This document shows positions 12,701 through 21,500 of a DNA stretch of 64,000 nt, one piece after another. The DNA is from Pachyseris speciosa. Lineage: Eukaryota; Cnidaria; Anthozoa; Scleractinia; Pachyseridae. The position numbers and the translations under genes were made by a program. Every line of letters begins with the position of its first letter. Position 1 is the first letter of the stretch. The notes under the pieces were generated by a model. It saw only the letters and a program-made list of their open reading frames with translations, did no database searches and was not told the origin of the DNA. Location of the stretch: NCBI GenBank assembly GCA_016490735.1, contig JAEMWC010000285.1:441001-505000 (forward strand), read 5' to 3'.

Positions 12701-14318
12701 CTTTGAGAAGTGTCTGACTTGCGGATTGACAGACTTAAATGACGTCTGTTCGACCACCAGGCTGGCGACTTTCGATTAAATTTAGCTAGCAATCGACACC
12801 TCACAGCCATGTAAGTTTCCTATCAATGAAACTTAAATCAATGTTTTAACCGCCAAATGTATAGTCTACATCACGCTATCAAACAATACTTTCCACCCGT
12901 CAATCATTTCATGTGCTCTACAGGTAATTCAATTCGCGCATGAATATTAATACGCAAGGGAATGAGCTGACTTGTGTTTTTTGCATACGTTATTTCTCGA
13001 AAATGAAGAGGAAATCAGCCAAAACAAGCCAAAGCAAATACAGAGCAATGTTTTTTAACTGGAATGAAGTCCACATGCCAAATCTCAGTTTCTATTGAGC
13101 ACATCGAAAATTGACCAAAAACCGGGAGGACGTTCTTGCCCCGAGCCCTTCAAATGATATCATTGTGAATAGCAGGGGAAGACAGCTTTAAGCAACCAGT
13201 GCCAAGAGGAATTGGAGGTATAAAATATTATTAAACGGTAAGGTAATTACAGAGCAATAAGAAAAATAAAAACATTTCAGGGCTGTGCTCTAGCAGGGCC
13301 CGGTGGTCCCTGGCAACTGGCAACTTAAATTTTGGAAATCTTAGTTTTTGCACAATATTTAAATACTGGGCACCCTGGATTTCAAAGGTTCAGAGACTGG
13401 GGCTCCCAAAACTTATTTAACAAAAAATATTACACAGACAGATTTGTAGTCATAACAAAAACCCTGGGGCATAGGCTAAATGAGCATATTGCAGTTACTA
13501 CATTAACATGCACATAAAATGTTCCAGTGTGTACTGACTGTAACCACAAAGGAGAGCATTAAATTGGAAAGCTGCCGGATTAGGTTGTATAAAACAGCTT
13601 TAGGATAAATGGAGATTTTCTTATACTGTCGTGATCTGAACTTGTTCCAGTTTTGAAATTTAATAACCAGACTTTTATTTTCGTTCATCTCTTATTCATT
13701 TACATTTTTTGGAACAAAAGAAAATAAATATCAAACCAATTGGGAATTTTTTAATCCCCCCATATCAATTTAACATGAAACATCCTCACTTCCATTTCTT
13801 TATTTTAGGCAAGGAATGATACCAAGGGTGCATTCACTGTGGTGTATTTCAAGCTTGTTGGAAGGACGACTGGGACCAGCAGTGATAAAAGACAATTAGT
13901 ATAAATTCCTGCCACCCTTGGATTGGATACAATAAATGCAATATTTCTTCTTACCCATGTCATCAATCATTTCTTCATAATAGTGAGGAGAGTTCAAAAT
14001 GATGTCCACTCCCCCACTGGCATCTTTCCAAAGCCGGGATCTAAGCTGTGGCAAAACTCCTTGTCTAACTAGCTTCTTTAGCTTCATTGTTTCTTCTCGT
14101 TCAGGATACTCAATCCAGCTCTGTAGTGTCTCCTTAAATTCCTCTTCAGAATACTTCGCTCTGTGATAGTACAGACTGGTGACTGAAGATCTAGAGTTTT
14201 GCCTTGAGGTTTTCCTGGACTTCTTTGAAGTTTTAGAGTCTTCTCTGTAGAGTATTCTATCGGAAGACGTCTGTACCCACTGGGAGAAGTAAGCACTGCT
14301 GACTTCCAACATTTCCAT
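1821..14318 (-). CDS. TBC1D24: TBC1D24-like protein (TBC + TLD domains), nine exons
   Basis: Minus-strand exons, in order: 14318-13955, 10360-10047, 8937-8812, 8437-8338, 7085-7000, 5551-5394, 3433-3361, 3075-2880, 1968-1821. Phases agree at every junction and the sum is about 522 residues, close to the roughly 560 of animal TBC1D24. I chose the ATG at 14318 because it is the first in the frame. The TBC part spans exons 1-4 (QGVLPQLRSRLW, FAPLVPPLTSFFLHFMDE, LLDQSQRAVAVMAKTF, VDSFLVQGPKVLVRV). The usual arginine-finger and glutamine-finger signatures of catalytic Rab GAPs are not evident, as in known TBC1D24. The TLD domain is in exons 6-9 (RIRGLSRKRL, LPEQTWVSLQPL, GAFISTSWGERNN, YFGTGESFVFRLRP, VGGG then IWLDGELCRGHS) and ends ...VEVFGFVTES. 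The family acts in membrane and synaptic-vesicle trafficking and oxidative-stress resistance (known). Odd point: the exon-6 donor needed for phase is CT|GTCCCT; the stronger-looking GAG|GTTTGT at 5381 breaks the frame. Introns hold a 2.33-kb foldback element, a MITE and SINEs. Confidence 0.87.
2300..2600 (-). mobile_element. Body of a tRNA-derived SINE family (family A), minus orientation
   Basis: Read on the minus strand, the segment around 2510-2600 (gttagactttctagtcttct, ggataaggacgataaacc) matches the body of the two SINE copies at 27.2 and 29.9 kb. The part at 2400-2520 (gggaacta.gtcccctactct) recurs in diverged form at 5905-5960. The tRNA-like head was not seen here. It lies in the last intron of the TBC1D24-like gene. 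Confidence 0.6.
5264..5303. repeat. 13-bp tandem repeat, three copies
   Basis: The unit gaagcaagtcagg repeats three times without gaps. It lies in the intron just downstream (minus strand) of the sixth TBC1D24-like exon. Confidence 0.85.
5770..5965. mobile_element. Diverged SINE-like repeat fragment
   Basis: The segment contains ggagctatgttccctactct and tgtgtgggttcttt, which match the element at 2400-2520 in the opposite orientation to the family-A heads. It runs into the (AAT)n/(ATT)n microsatellite that follows. No coding potential is seen. Confidence 0.4.
5970..6042. repeat. Back-to-back (AAT)n and (ATT)n microsatellites
   Basis: About ten aat units switch to about a dozen att units, making a self-complementary run. 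The poly-isoleucine reading frame across it is an artefact. Confidence 0.9.
6046..6195. mobile_element. Palindromic MITE-like element
   Basis: The left arm (caattattggacgaggttga, then gcaaaatattgtgatttgtcagtg) is mirrored by the right arm ending ...tgatattttgcgaaaaccgagttcaataat. A second inverted pair sits in the middle (aattatttgcc/ggcaaataatt). It is a non-coding foldback with imperfect arms. No target duplication could be defined. Confidence 0.65.
6483..6755 (-). mobile_element. tRNA-derived SINE (family B), minus orientation
   Basis: Read on the minus strand, the tRNA-like head with a gtgagagcacttgcc-type A box and a degraded B box is followed by gttggttctctactctgctc, a gaggtttttctcc stretch, and a (ATT)n-rich tail at about 6480-6515. 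The same structure appears at 54.8 kb (+) and 61.4-61.8 kb (-). The head of this copy is more decayed than that of the 54.8-kb copy. Confidence 0.75.
7175..7290 (-). mobile_element. tRNA-like SINE fragment with a cctgaatttttttcagg hairpin
   Basis: On the minus strand, gcttgtttggtagagc (A-box region) and gggttagaaaccc (B-box region) frame a tRNA-like unit. It is followed by a short ctgaa.ttcag hairpin and a ctatctttctgct tail. The same hairpin follows each tRNA-like unit in the tandem array at 47.4-48.3 kb, so the two are probably related families. Confidence 0.5.
9093..9194. mobile_element. 94-bp piggyBac-like MITE with TTAA target duplication
   Basis: TTAA at 9093-9096 and 9191-9194 flank an element whose ends are perfect 16-bp inverted repeats (CCCTTTCACTCCCAAG). 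TTAA duplication with CCC-starting ends is the hallmark of piggyBac-type elements (known). There is no room for a transposase, so it is non-autonomous. It lies in intron 2 of the TBC1D24-like gene, 156 bp upstream of exon 3 in gene direction. Confidence 0.85.
11202..11576 (+). CDS. Unidentified 124-residue open frame in the left arm of the foldback element
   Basis: The frame opens after a TAA at 11181-11183 and runs to a stop at 11574-11576 without an obvious ATG, so it may be an exon, a fragment or incidental. The sequence includes KPVVFLCACQMLEQI, LRVLAYLPKVAMLEIGKGEL and EDVLPALERMFLCPQF. It matches no family I know. The right arm carries the same frame with ten substitutions and no indel. 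Together with the matching frame in the right arm this is the only coding-like content of the element; no transposase motif (DDE, zinc finger) is visible. Confidence 0.35.
   Translation: MVERTSFKSVDPQVRHFSKKPVVFLCACQMLEQIGISQYRVLSQAGQSESNSRLKSGPQLRVLAYLPKVAMLEIGKGELFFDLGEKYGMLEDVLPALERMFLCPQFNATTEGAVSLKSSREDWK
12383..12757 (-). CDS. Mirror copy of the 124-residue open frame in the right arm
   Basis: Same length and frame as the plus-strand copy at 11202-11576, pointing toward the spacer like its partner. The ten differences are all single-residue changes reachable by transitions (for example R/Q, D/N, G/E, A/V). Integrity in both arms can simply reflect recent duplication of the arm or arm-to-arm conversion. 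Confidence 0.35.
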   Translation of the reverse strand: MVEQTSFKSVNPQVRHFSKKPVVFLCACQTLEQISVSQYRVLSQAGQSESNSRLKSGPQLRVLAHLPKVAVLEIGKGELFFDLGEKYEMFEDVLPALERMFLCPQFNVTTEGAVSLKSSREDWK

Positions 14319-14736
14319 TGTTATCACGGTTTGTGTGGGCGCTTGATGATACTGCAGCAAGACTTTCCAGCTTACAAGATGTCAACGGCAATACAGAGCA
14401 ACGAATAAGAGCTTCTTCCTCAAACGAAACCCAACGATCTGCATCTAAAGCTGTTATTGCTATAAAGCTGGAATAATTCTGTGCGCTTTAATTGTTTGCG
14501 TTTTATGAATGTCTTTTCAGAACACTGGTTTTTGATTTATCACACCTCGCTGCTGAAACGTAAATCTGTGCTTTTCCAAGAATTGATTCTTTTTCCTCTC
14601 AGCAGCCACATGATATTAAACGAGGAAAATTCAAACCACAAATATTTTAATACCGAGAAACCCAAACGGAGAAACCAAATCCGCCATGTTGGCTTATCTG
14701 AAACCCAGTCCCTCGCGGCCTCTCTTAATAGTAGGC

Positions 14737-15029
14737 AGCCTCCTTCGCAGACGTCTTTAGGTTCGTCACGCGTTCCTTGCCCACGAACGTCTGCTGAACT
14801 GAACTGCCACTTCCGTGCGTGGTGGTTAACCAATCATAGTTCGTTTTCCAATTTTTTGAAAGTAGGACTTCGACCCCGGGATTATTTTCACAGACGATGA
14901 TACGTAGCTCGTTATTGGTTTGTTCAAAACAAAGGGTAATCGCCGGCGAACGGAAGTGGCAGTTCAGTTCAGCAGACGTTCGTGGGCAAGGAACGCGTGA
15001 CGAGCCTAAAGACGTCTGCGAAGGAGGCT
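14737..15029. mobile_element. 293-bp MITE with ~79-bp inverted ends, Mutator-like
   Basis: The left end (AGCCTCCTTCGCAGACGTC...) and the right end are near-perfect inverted repeats of about 79 bp, reaching ...CTGCCACTTCCGT. The flanks tagtaggc (14729-14736) and aagtaggc (15030-15037) form an 8-bp direct repeat with one mismatch. Long inverted ends with an 8-10-bp duplication suggest a Mutator-like MITE (inference). It sits just upstream of the TBC1D24-like start codon, where it could affect the promoter. Confidence 0.75.
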
Positions 15030-15099
15030 AAGTAGGCCCCTGACTTGCATCTTGGGGCCGGGGGACGGGGGGAGGGTACTCACAGAAAAATCGGATGGG

Positions 15100-15805
15100 G
15101 GTGTACGGCCCGATTCCTGATACCCTATTTCAGACCATAATTTACGATTTCAGACCTGTACACGGCTGGCGTATCCTAAACATAATTTGAGAAGGGCTTT
15201 TGGTGGTCTTATCGCCTAATGATGAAGAAGTAGCTTCTTCTGAAAAAACATACCCAATTGAACACTAGAGTGCACAAACTATACCCTACTTCAGACCAAA
15301 ATGGTCAAAGTCGATACCCTATTTCAGACCAAAACGGCTTAAAAACCATAAAACACTGGAAAATACTTTAGCAAGGACCACCGTTGCAAAATAACACACC
15401 TACCTACTTTCTGACCGGGTTCACAGTCATTACAAGTACCCCGGTTCTCTTTTATGATAAACAACAGGATGCACCTGAATGGCAAGCTTATCGACGACAA
15501 GGCCAAACAATACCTTATACAGACTGGCGTACTGAAAACCTGTTTTAATATTCTACCTAAAGTACATCAACACGGTAATCCAGGACGCCCTATTGTTTCA
15601 TATGAATAACCATACTAATGACTGAACGCCCTGGGTGGTACTTATATGGGCTTTATAGGTATGTCTGGCCCCAAAGGGTATGGTTTTTCAGCCGTTTTGG
15701 TCTGAAATAGGGTATCGATTTTGACCATTTTCGTCTGAGATAGGGTATGGTTTTTGCACCGTCTTGAATTGGGTATATTTGTAGAAGAAGCTACTTAAAC
15801 ATTTT
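15100..15805. repeat. Inverted repeat arms built on a taccctatttcagacc motif
   Basis: The left arm (about 15226-15350) and the right arm (about 15670-15800) are inverted copies of a segment holding gtagcttcttct, acatacccaatt, and repeated taccctatttcagaccaaaa units; a further unit lies at 15119. Between the arms is a Penelope-like RT fragment whose continuation lies beyond the right arm, so at least the right arm was inserted into or next to that relic. Related aatagggta motifs occur at 4740-4785 and 26810. Confidence 0.65.
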
Positions 15806-16300
15806 TTACTTCATTCGCACGATTCTCGCCATGAATAATTTTTGTTTAAACCACTACCTTCAAATCCACGGCACAGCCATGGGTACTAAAATGATCTCTT
15901 CTTTGCTAACCTTTTTCTTTGGTATTTCGAAGACAACGCTTTGGAAAATGCGCCATGTCAGACCCACACTTGGCTACGATATAACAATGATATGTTTTTG
16001 ATCTGGACTGAAGGTCTGGTATCCTAAAAATTTTCATCGATTATCTTAACAACATTCACAATACCATTAAGTTCACCAGTTCACACTCTTTTTCAACTTG
16101 ACTTTCCTTGACGCCAGTGTCTCAATAGCTAACGAGGGTTACATCTCTATATTATAAATGTTCTTCCAAAGCACCGACAAGCTGACAACCGACTGAAATT
16201 GGCACAAAACGTGTGACAGTTCCCCGGGGGCAGCTTGCGACAGGGGCAATTCACTTTCCCTTCGTCCTTCTTTTCGTAAACGAGCGACAAAACGACACCA
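15440..16300 (+). pseudogene. Penelope-like element reverse transcriptase relic
   Basis: Scattered plus-strand frames read IDDKAKQYLIQTG...NILPKVHQHGNPGRPIVS (about 15486-15605), NHYLQIHGTAMGTKM (about 15850-15890), WLRYNNDMFLIWTEG (about 15972-16015) and NNIHNTIKFTSS...FLDASVS (16048-16125). These match, in order, the LPK.H..GRPIVS, HGTAMGTKMAP, RY.DD.F.IW and later RT blocks of Penelope-like elements. The catalytic YxDD box reads YNND and frames are broken by stops, so the copy is dead. Confidence 0.7.
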
Positions 16301-16729
16301 GACCACCCTTTGGAAGGCCTCGGTGATCGTAATGGTGATGAAGCAAGTGGCGGGACAGGTATGGCGTTCCACGGGAATCAATTTAAATAATACTTTTGTA
16401 ATAGATTATTTCGATAAAGAAAATTTTAAAATTTTCAATTTAACATCTCTGTGTTTGTTTCGAAATAATCATTATGTTTGTAGGGAGTCACGTTTTTCAG
16501 TTCTTCAGTTCTTTATTTTTCCTGTTTAGTATTTTTTACAAATTGGACATGCCCACAGGTAGCTGATGCTAGTCTAGGTGGGTCATGTCTTAACTAAACA
16601 AAATAGGGAGACAAGTTTACAGGAATTAGGAAGGTAAATGTACTAGTGTATAAATTATAAAATTAAGTTTGTGTGTTAATTAGTACCATATGAGAAGAAA
16701 GCGCTATTAGATATCTTATTTTTACAAAA

Positions 16730-18171
16730 AAAAAATATCTATTAATAATCTTGATAAAGCAGTTGCCTGTGGGAACTTACTCTCCGACATAAGTGATCAT
16801 TTTTCGCAATTTTGCATTTTGAAATCCATGAAGGGTAAAACTCAGGTAAAGAAATCTAAAATGCGAGACTTTTCACGTTGTTCTAGTGACAGATTAAATG
16901 CTGATCTTTCTAATGTGGACTGGAATGCTCTTTTTGCAAACGAATCGAGTGACGTGAACAATGTATTCTCTTCCTTTTACAACAAATTTAACAAACTGGT
17001 GAACAAGCATGTACCAATGAAAACAATTTCTAATCGTAAAGCAAAACATCTCTCCAAACCATGGATCACTTAAGGTTTGCGAAAATCCATTAGAGTTAAA
17101 AATAAGCTTTATGTGTCCGGTGACAGGATTACGTACAAAATGTATAGAAATAAAATTTGTACTTTAACACGCATAAGCAAACAGCAATATTATACCAAAT
17201 TCTTTAATGATAATTTGACAAATATGAAAAAAACATGGGAAGGAATATATAGTATTCTTGCACGTAAATCAAAGAACTCCAAGGCAATTAGTTTTATTAT
17301 AGATCCTAATGATGATAACTCAATTTCTAGCAACCCCAGTAGAACTGCTAATATTATCAATGAACATTTTGCTTCGGTAGGGCCTAAGCTAGCAAATAAG
17401 TTACCATCCGTCCAGCGTAACTATTTTGATTTTCTGGACAGATCTAACTCTCCTAATACGTCGTTTGCTTTCAATTTAGTAACTCCAGCAGAAGTGAAAC
17501 TAGAAATTTCTCGCATACCCAATAATAAAGCTCATGGCTTATATTCATGTCCAACGCAGATACTGAAGTGCTCGTCGAATATTATCAGCAATACTCTTTC
17601 AGAAATCGTAAATCTATCGATTACGACCGGAGTATACCCGAATAAGTTAAAGATGGCAAAGATTATTCCTATCTTTAAAACAGATGAGCACCATACAGAC
17701 AAACATGGACAAACGCTTATTCTCGTGTGGAGTTTTTATTGACCTAAAGAAAGTTTTTGACACTGTAGATCATAAAATTCTACTGCATACGCTGGATCAC
17801 TATGGCTTCCGTAGTGTCATCAATAAATGGTTTTCTTCTTATCTACAAAACCGAACACAAACAACTCTGTATCTACTAGAAAAGAGACTACTTGTGGTGT
17901 ACCGCAAGGCTCCGTCTTGGGCCCACTGCTTTTCCTAATCTATATTAACGATATTCAAGAATCTTCTGAAAAGCTTAAGTTTTTCCTGTTTGCTGACGAC
18001 ACGAATATCCTATATGCTGACAAAAATCTTAGGTCACTGGAGTTAATTGTAAACCAGGAACTATGCAGACTGTATGATTGGCTAACGGCAAATAAATTGA
18101 CTCTGAATATAAAAAAAAAAAAAAACTTCGTCTTTTTGTCCTCATCGTTTTTGCGAATACAGAGTGACTAA
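16730..18171 (+). pseudogene. CR1/L2-type LINE fragment (endonuclease end + RT), inactive
   Basis: The frame starts with the C-terminal end of an APE-type endonuclease (LLSDISDHFSQF, the S-D-H motif). It continues through a linker and RT blocks: IPNNKAHGLYSCPTQILK, IDLKKVFDTVDHKILL, GVPQGSVLGPLLFLIYIND and FFLFADDTNIL. Lesions: an in-frame TAA at 17071-17073 (KPWIT*GLRKS), a deletion near 17690 that removes the RT fingers, a frameshift near 17865, and truncation in the thumb after an A-run at 18110. The 5' endonuclease half is absent. This is a 5'-truncated, internally deleted copy. Confidence 0.85.
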
Positions 18172-18517
18172 ATGTAAAATTTGCATTTATCAAAATACCA
18201 GCGTAGAAAAAAAACTACAGTAGTTGTGATGTGCACTTTAATTGTTCATTACAAACGTTCGTTTATACACGGGAATATATATCTTTTTTTACAGGGATAC
18301 TGCATTGTCTGTTGAGGTTTTTTATTATATACAAGGTTAAAAGCTTACAAAAAAGAAATCAAGAAAAAAATCAACGTTTTCGACTTAATTAATAAGTCAT
18401 CAGTTCAGGCTTTGGACATTTTAGGACATGCGATTCGATGATCCAATAAATAAAGTTTTCACTCTTTTATTTATTTACAGATTGCAAAAAGTAAAAAAAA
18501 AACACTATTACTTATTG

Positions 18518-21500
18518 CTATCTTGTCTGGAGTTTCCCAATTTTACTGGTTATAAATGTTTCTCTTTCCTTGAGTTTTGCTTCAACTTCAGCCTGGAAAA
18601 TAAACAAACAGGGAAAGATTGAATGATATACAATGGCTGAGTTAGAGTCAATAGCGTCGGGTCCAAGATGGACAAGAAAATAACAGACTGAAATAATTAA
18701 GCGGTCATATTCACGTTTGTTATAAACGCCAGGAATCAAAGCATCTCTACAACTTTTTGTTACAAAAGAGTATAAAATCCATTGCTTATCCAAGGTTGCT
18801 TCAGTGGAAACCTGCTTAATCAAGTTAGTTTAACTGGACTGACTGCAATAAAGACCGTATATTTTTGCGGCGGTGTATTCGTTTCACAGTGCGAACCGGC
18901 ACCTTCTCTTAGAAGAAAACGTCTGGAGCAGGGGAGGAAATCAGTGGACAGTGAGACAGGGGAGAGACAAGGATTTGAATCTCTGGAGTTCACGTTCCAC
19001 GATTCACCTCTTCCTCCGTGAAAGTTTCACACATGTCAATGGAAGTACAGTTGAATATAGAGTAACCCTGGAGTAACTCAAAAGGATATGACTATTTGCG
19101 TATTTGACTTTCCGCGTTGTGCCTTTTCGCGTTATACCTTTTCGCGTTATGTATATTTGCGCTATGCCTTTTCGCGTTATGGCTATTTGCGTGATGCCTT
19201 TCTGCATTTTTACGATCTGTATGATACCTGAAGCAGGTTTTGTCATTCAGTTTTCAGGATTGCAATTTGTCGTAGATATACCTTCCTGGTTATTCGACCT
19301 CTTTTCTTCAGATTGTCCTCATTACTGGCAATGTTCCTCCGACAGCTCATTCGAAAACATAGCCTATAGCCTATGATAGGTTGTGCCTCAGGTCTTTCAA
19401 TACTATAATTAATGATCCGAGCTCACAATAATTATATGATAAATTATCAATAATCAAAACAGCGTACCTTAAAATTTCCCAACACCTCATCTGCTACCTT
19501 GTTCACAATAGTTTTGACTTCTTCAGGTTTAACAGATACTAATATATCTTCAGCTGTTCGATTCTCAGGACGTGAAAGAGCAGCTGATTGGCCTGAAGAG
19601 AAAGGAAACAACAAAGTGTGATAAAATAAAAACTACTGGCTCCTGTAAAACGTCTTACCCACCCAGCTTAATTACAGCCAAGGTGACCGATACAGTCAGT
19701 GCTCAGTTAAACCAGTTTTTTGTGGGTGGCAGCTAAGAGTATAACTTCCCACCACAACCATCCTGTTGTCCCTTGGATGGCAGTCATGCTATTCCATTGC
19801 AGCACTTTTTTATGTGACTAGTTCAAAGTGAATCAACTGGGTGAAAAGGAAAGAAAACTGCAAGACAATTTCTGCAGGATGAATCCACCCAGCCTGGATG
19901 CACTGAGTGATCAAAAGGACAACTTTAACTGTGTACATAACATAACACTTTGAAATTAAACCAAGCTGAAGTTATGGTTAGGAATAGGCACACTAAAATA
20001 TTAATATAAACATAAATGTGATGATCCACTGATATTTATAACAGTCAGCATGTAACACTTTGCTTACCTTCCTCGTTAGTGTCTGCCTCTCCCTGGGGAA
20101 AAATATCGCAGATGATCAAAATGATATCCCTTCATACACGGCTGATAGGTAGATCACTAAAAAAACTCTTGAATTTTTTTTCATAGAAAAGGGGAAGGTC
20201 TAAGGTCAACTTGCAATCCATGCTTTGGAATGTTTTCAGAAGTTTCAAAAAATATTCAGACATCTTCAGAAATAGTCAGGATAAGATATCCTGGGAGAAA
20301 ACAAAACTCTCCATCTCTCCCTTGAAAAAAATGGCAGGTATACTTAAGGTAGCTTAACACTAATGTATGTACGACATCTACATGTAGCTCAGTTGATAAA
20401 TGTTTGTCAGACCTAGAAAAGGGACCAGGGTTTTCCTTTTCAGCTGGTGACCGGCAATTTTTGCCACCTGTGAGCAGCTCAGTTGCCGGCAATTGCACAA
20501 TAAAGAATCCTTGCTGTCAATAATTTTTCAGTCTTAAAACAAAATAATGCACTAACCCACCCACTATTCTCTGCCTGCTTTGCCCATGTTGACTGCAACT
20601 TCATTTGAAAAGGAAAACTGTGAGGGAAAGGTCCAAAACCAGCCTCCCATGTGTTAAGGAAGGGTACAGCCAATACTTGCACAGCTTATACACCATCATC
20701 ACCACCACCACCCTACATCCACCATCCATGTGTCCATTGCAAAAAAAACCAGCACTCACAAACTCTGGCATTTACATAGACCCAAAGCAAATAATTCACC
20801 TTGCAGGTTTTTTTAAAACAGGGGGTAAATTCTTACCTCTTTTTTTCTTGCCCCTTTTTGCTCTTCTAATTGAGGTGACTGTGGTGGTGTCATGACGTGT
20901 TCCCTCCACACATCTTCAGTCATTCCTTCATCCAGTGGAGGGGGAAATGGAACAGTGGCCAGAGGTGGAACTTCAACAGCCAGCTACAAAATCAGACCAC
21001 ACACATTCAAGGAGGAGCTGCTATTAACTTCCCTAAATTGCACATCTGCTGTGACAGTAGCAGACCTGAGAGAGGTTAATCTGAGTGATGGAAAAAAGCT
21101 GTCCGATATTTTCTTTTTAACAGTACACATGAGGAAGCAAATGAACAAAATTTGTAAATTCTGAAATGATTTCAGTTCATCCAGGCCGCTTATTTGCTCT
21201 TTACTCCAAATATGAACCATAATTATCCTAAGCAAACACACTGAAGTTGTGTACCGGTATTTGCTGCTCATCAATTAAGCTACAGAAACATACCTCAGAT
21301 ACAACCACTTCCTCTTGTGGATCCTGAGTGAAGAGAAATTGATACAGTTTAAAGTGCTGAAATAAGCTGCAAAGGAAGAAAAAAATAACATTTTTTAAAT
21401 AACTAAATTTGCGTAAGTTTCAACATTTTAGCCAAACTAATGGGCAATAAATTACAATGTAGAATCACAGTTTTCTTTAATGCACACTGCCTGCCCCCAG

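Larger units (their letters stand above)
10820..13149. mobile_element. 2.33-kb foldback DNA element with ~885-bp inverted arms and 8-bp TSD
   Basis: The left arm (10820 to about 11704) and the right arm (about 12257 to 13149) are inverted copies that differ by scattered substitutions and small indels. The ends start AGGGCTCGGGGCAAGAACG. The 8-bp direct repeat TCAAATGA flanks the element exactly (10812-10819 and 13150-13157). An 8-bp duplication fits hAT- or P-type transposition, but the ends do not match a family I can name. The spacer of about 550 bp holds no recognised protein. Each arm carries the same open frame of about 124 codons (separate entries). The element lies in intron 1 of the TBC1D24-like gene. 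Confidence 0.88.

Noticed and set aside
14481..14900. 139-residue plus-strand protein
   Set aside because: It runs through a MITE arm and the 5' flank of the TBC1D24-like gene, with no motif; the mirrored minus frame (14540-14833) is equally open because the DNA is an inverted repeat region.
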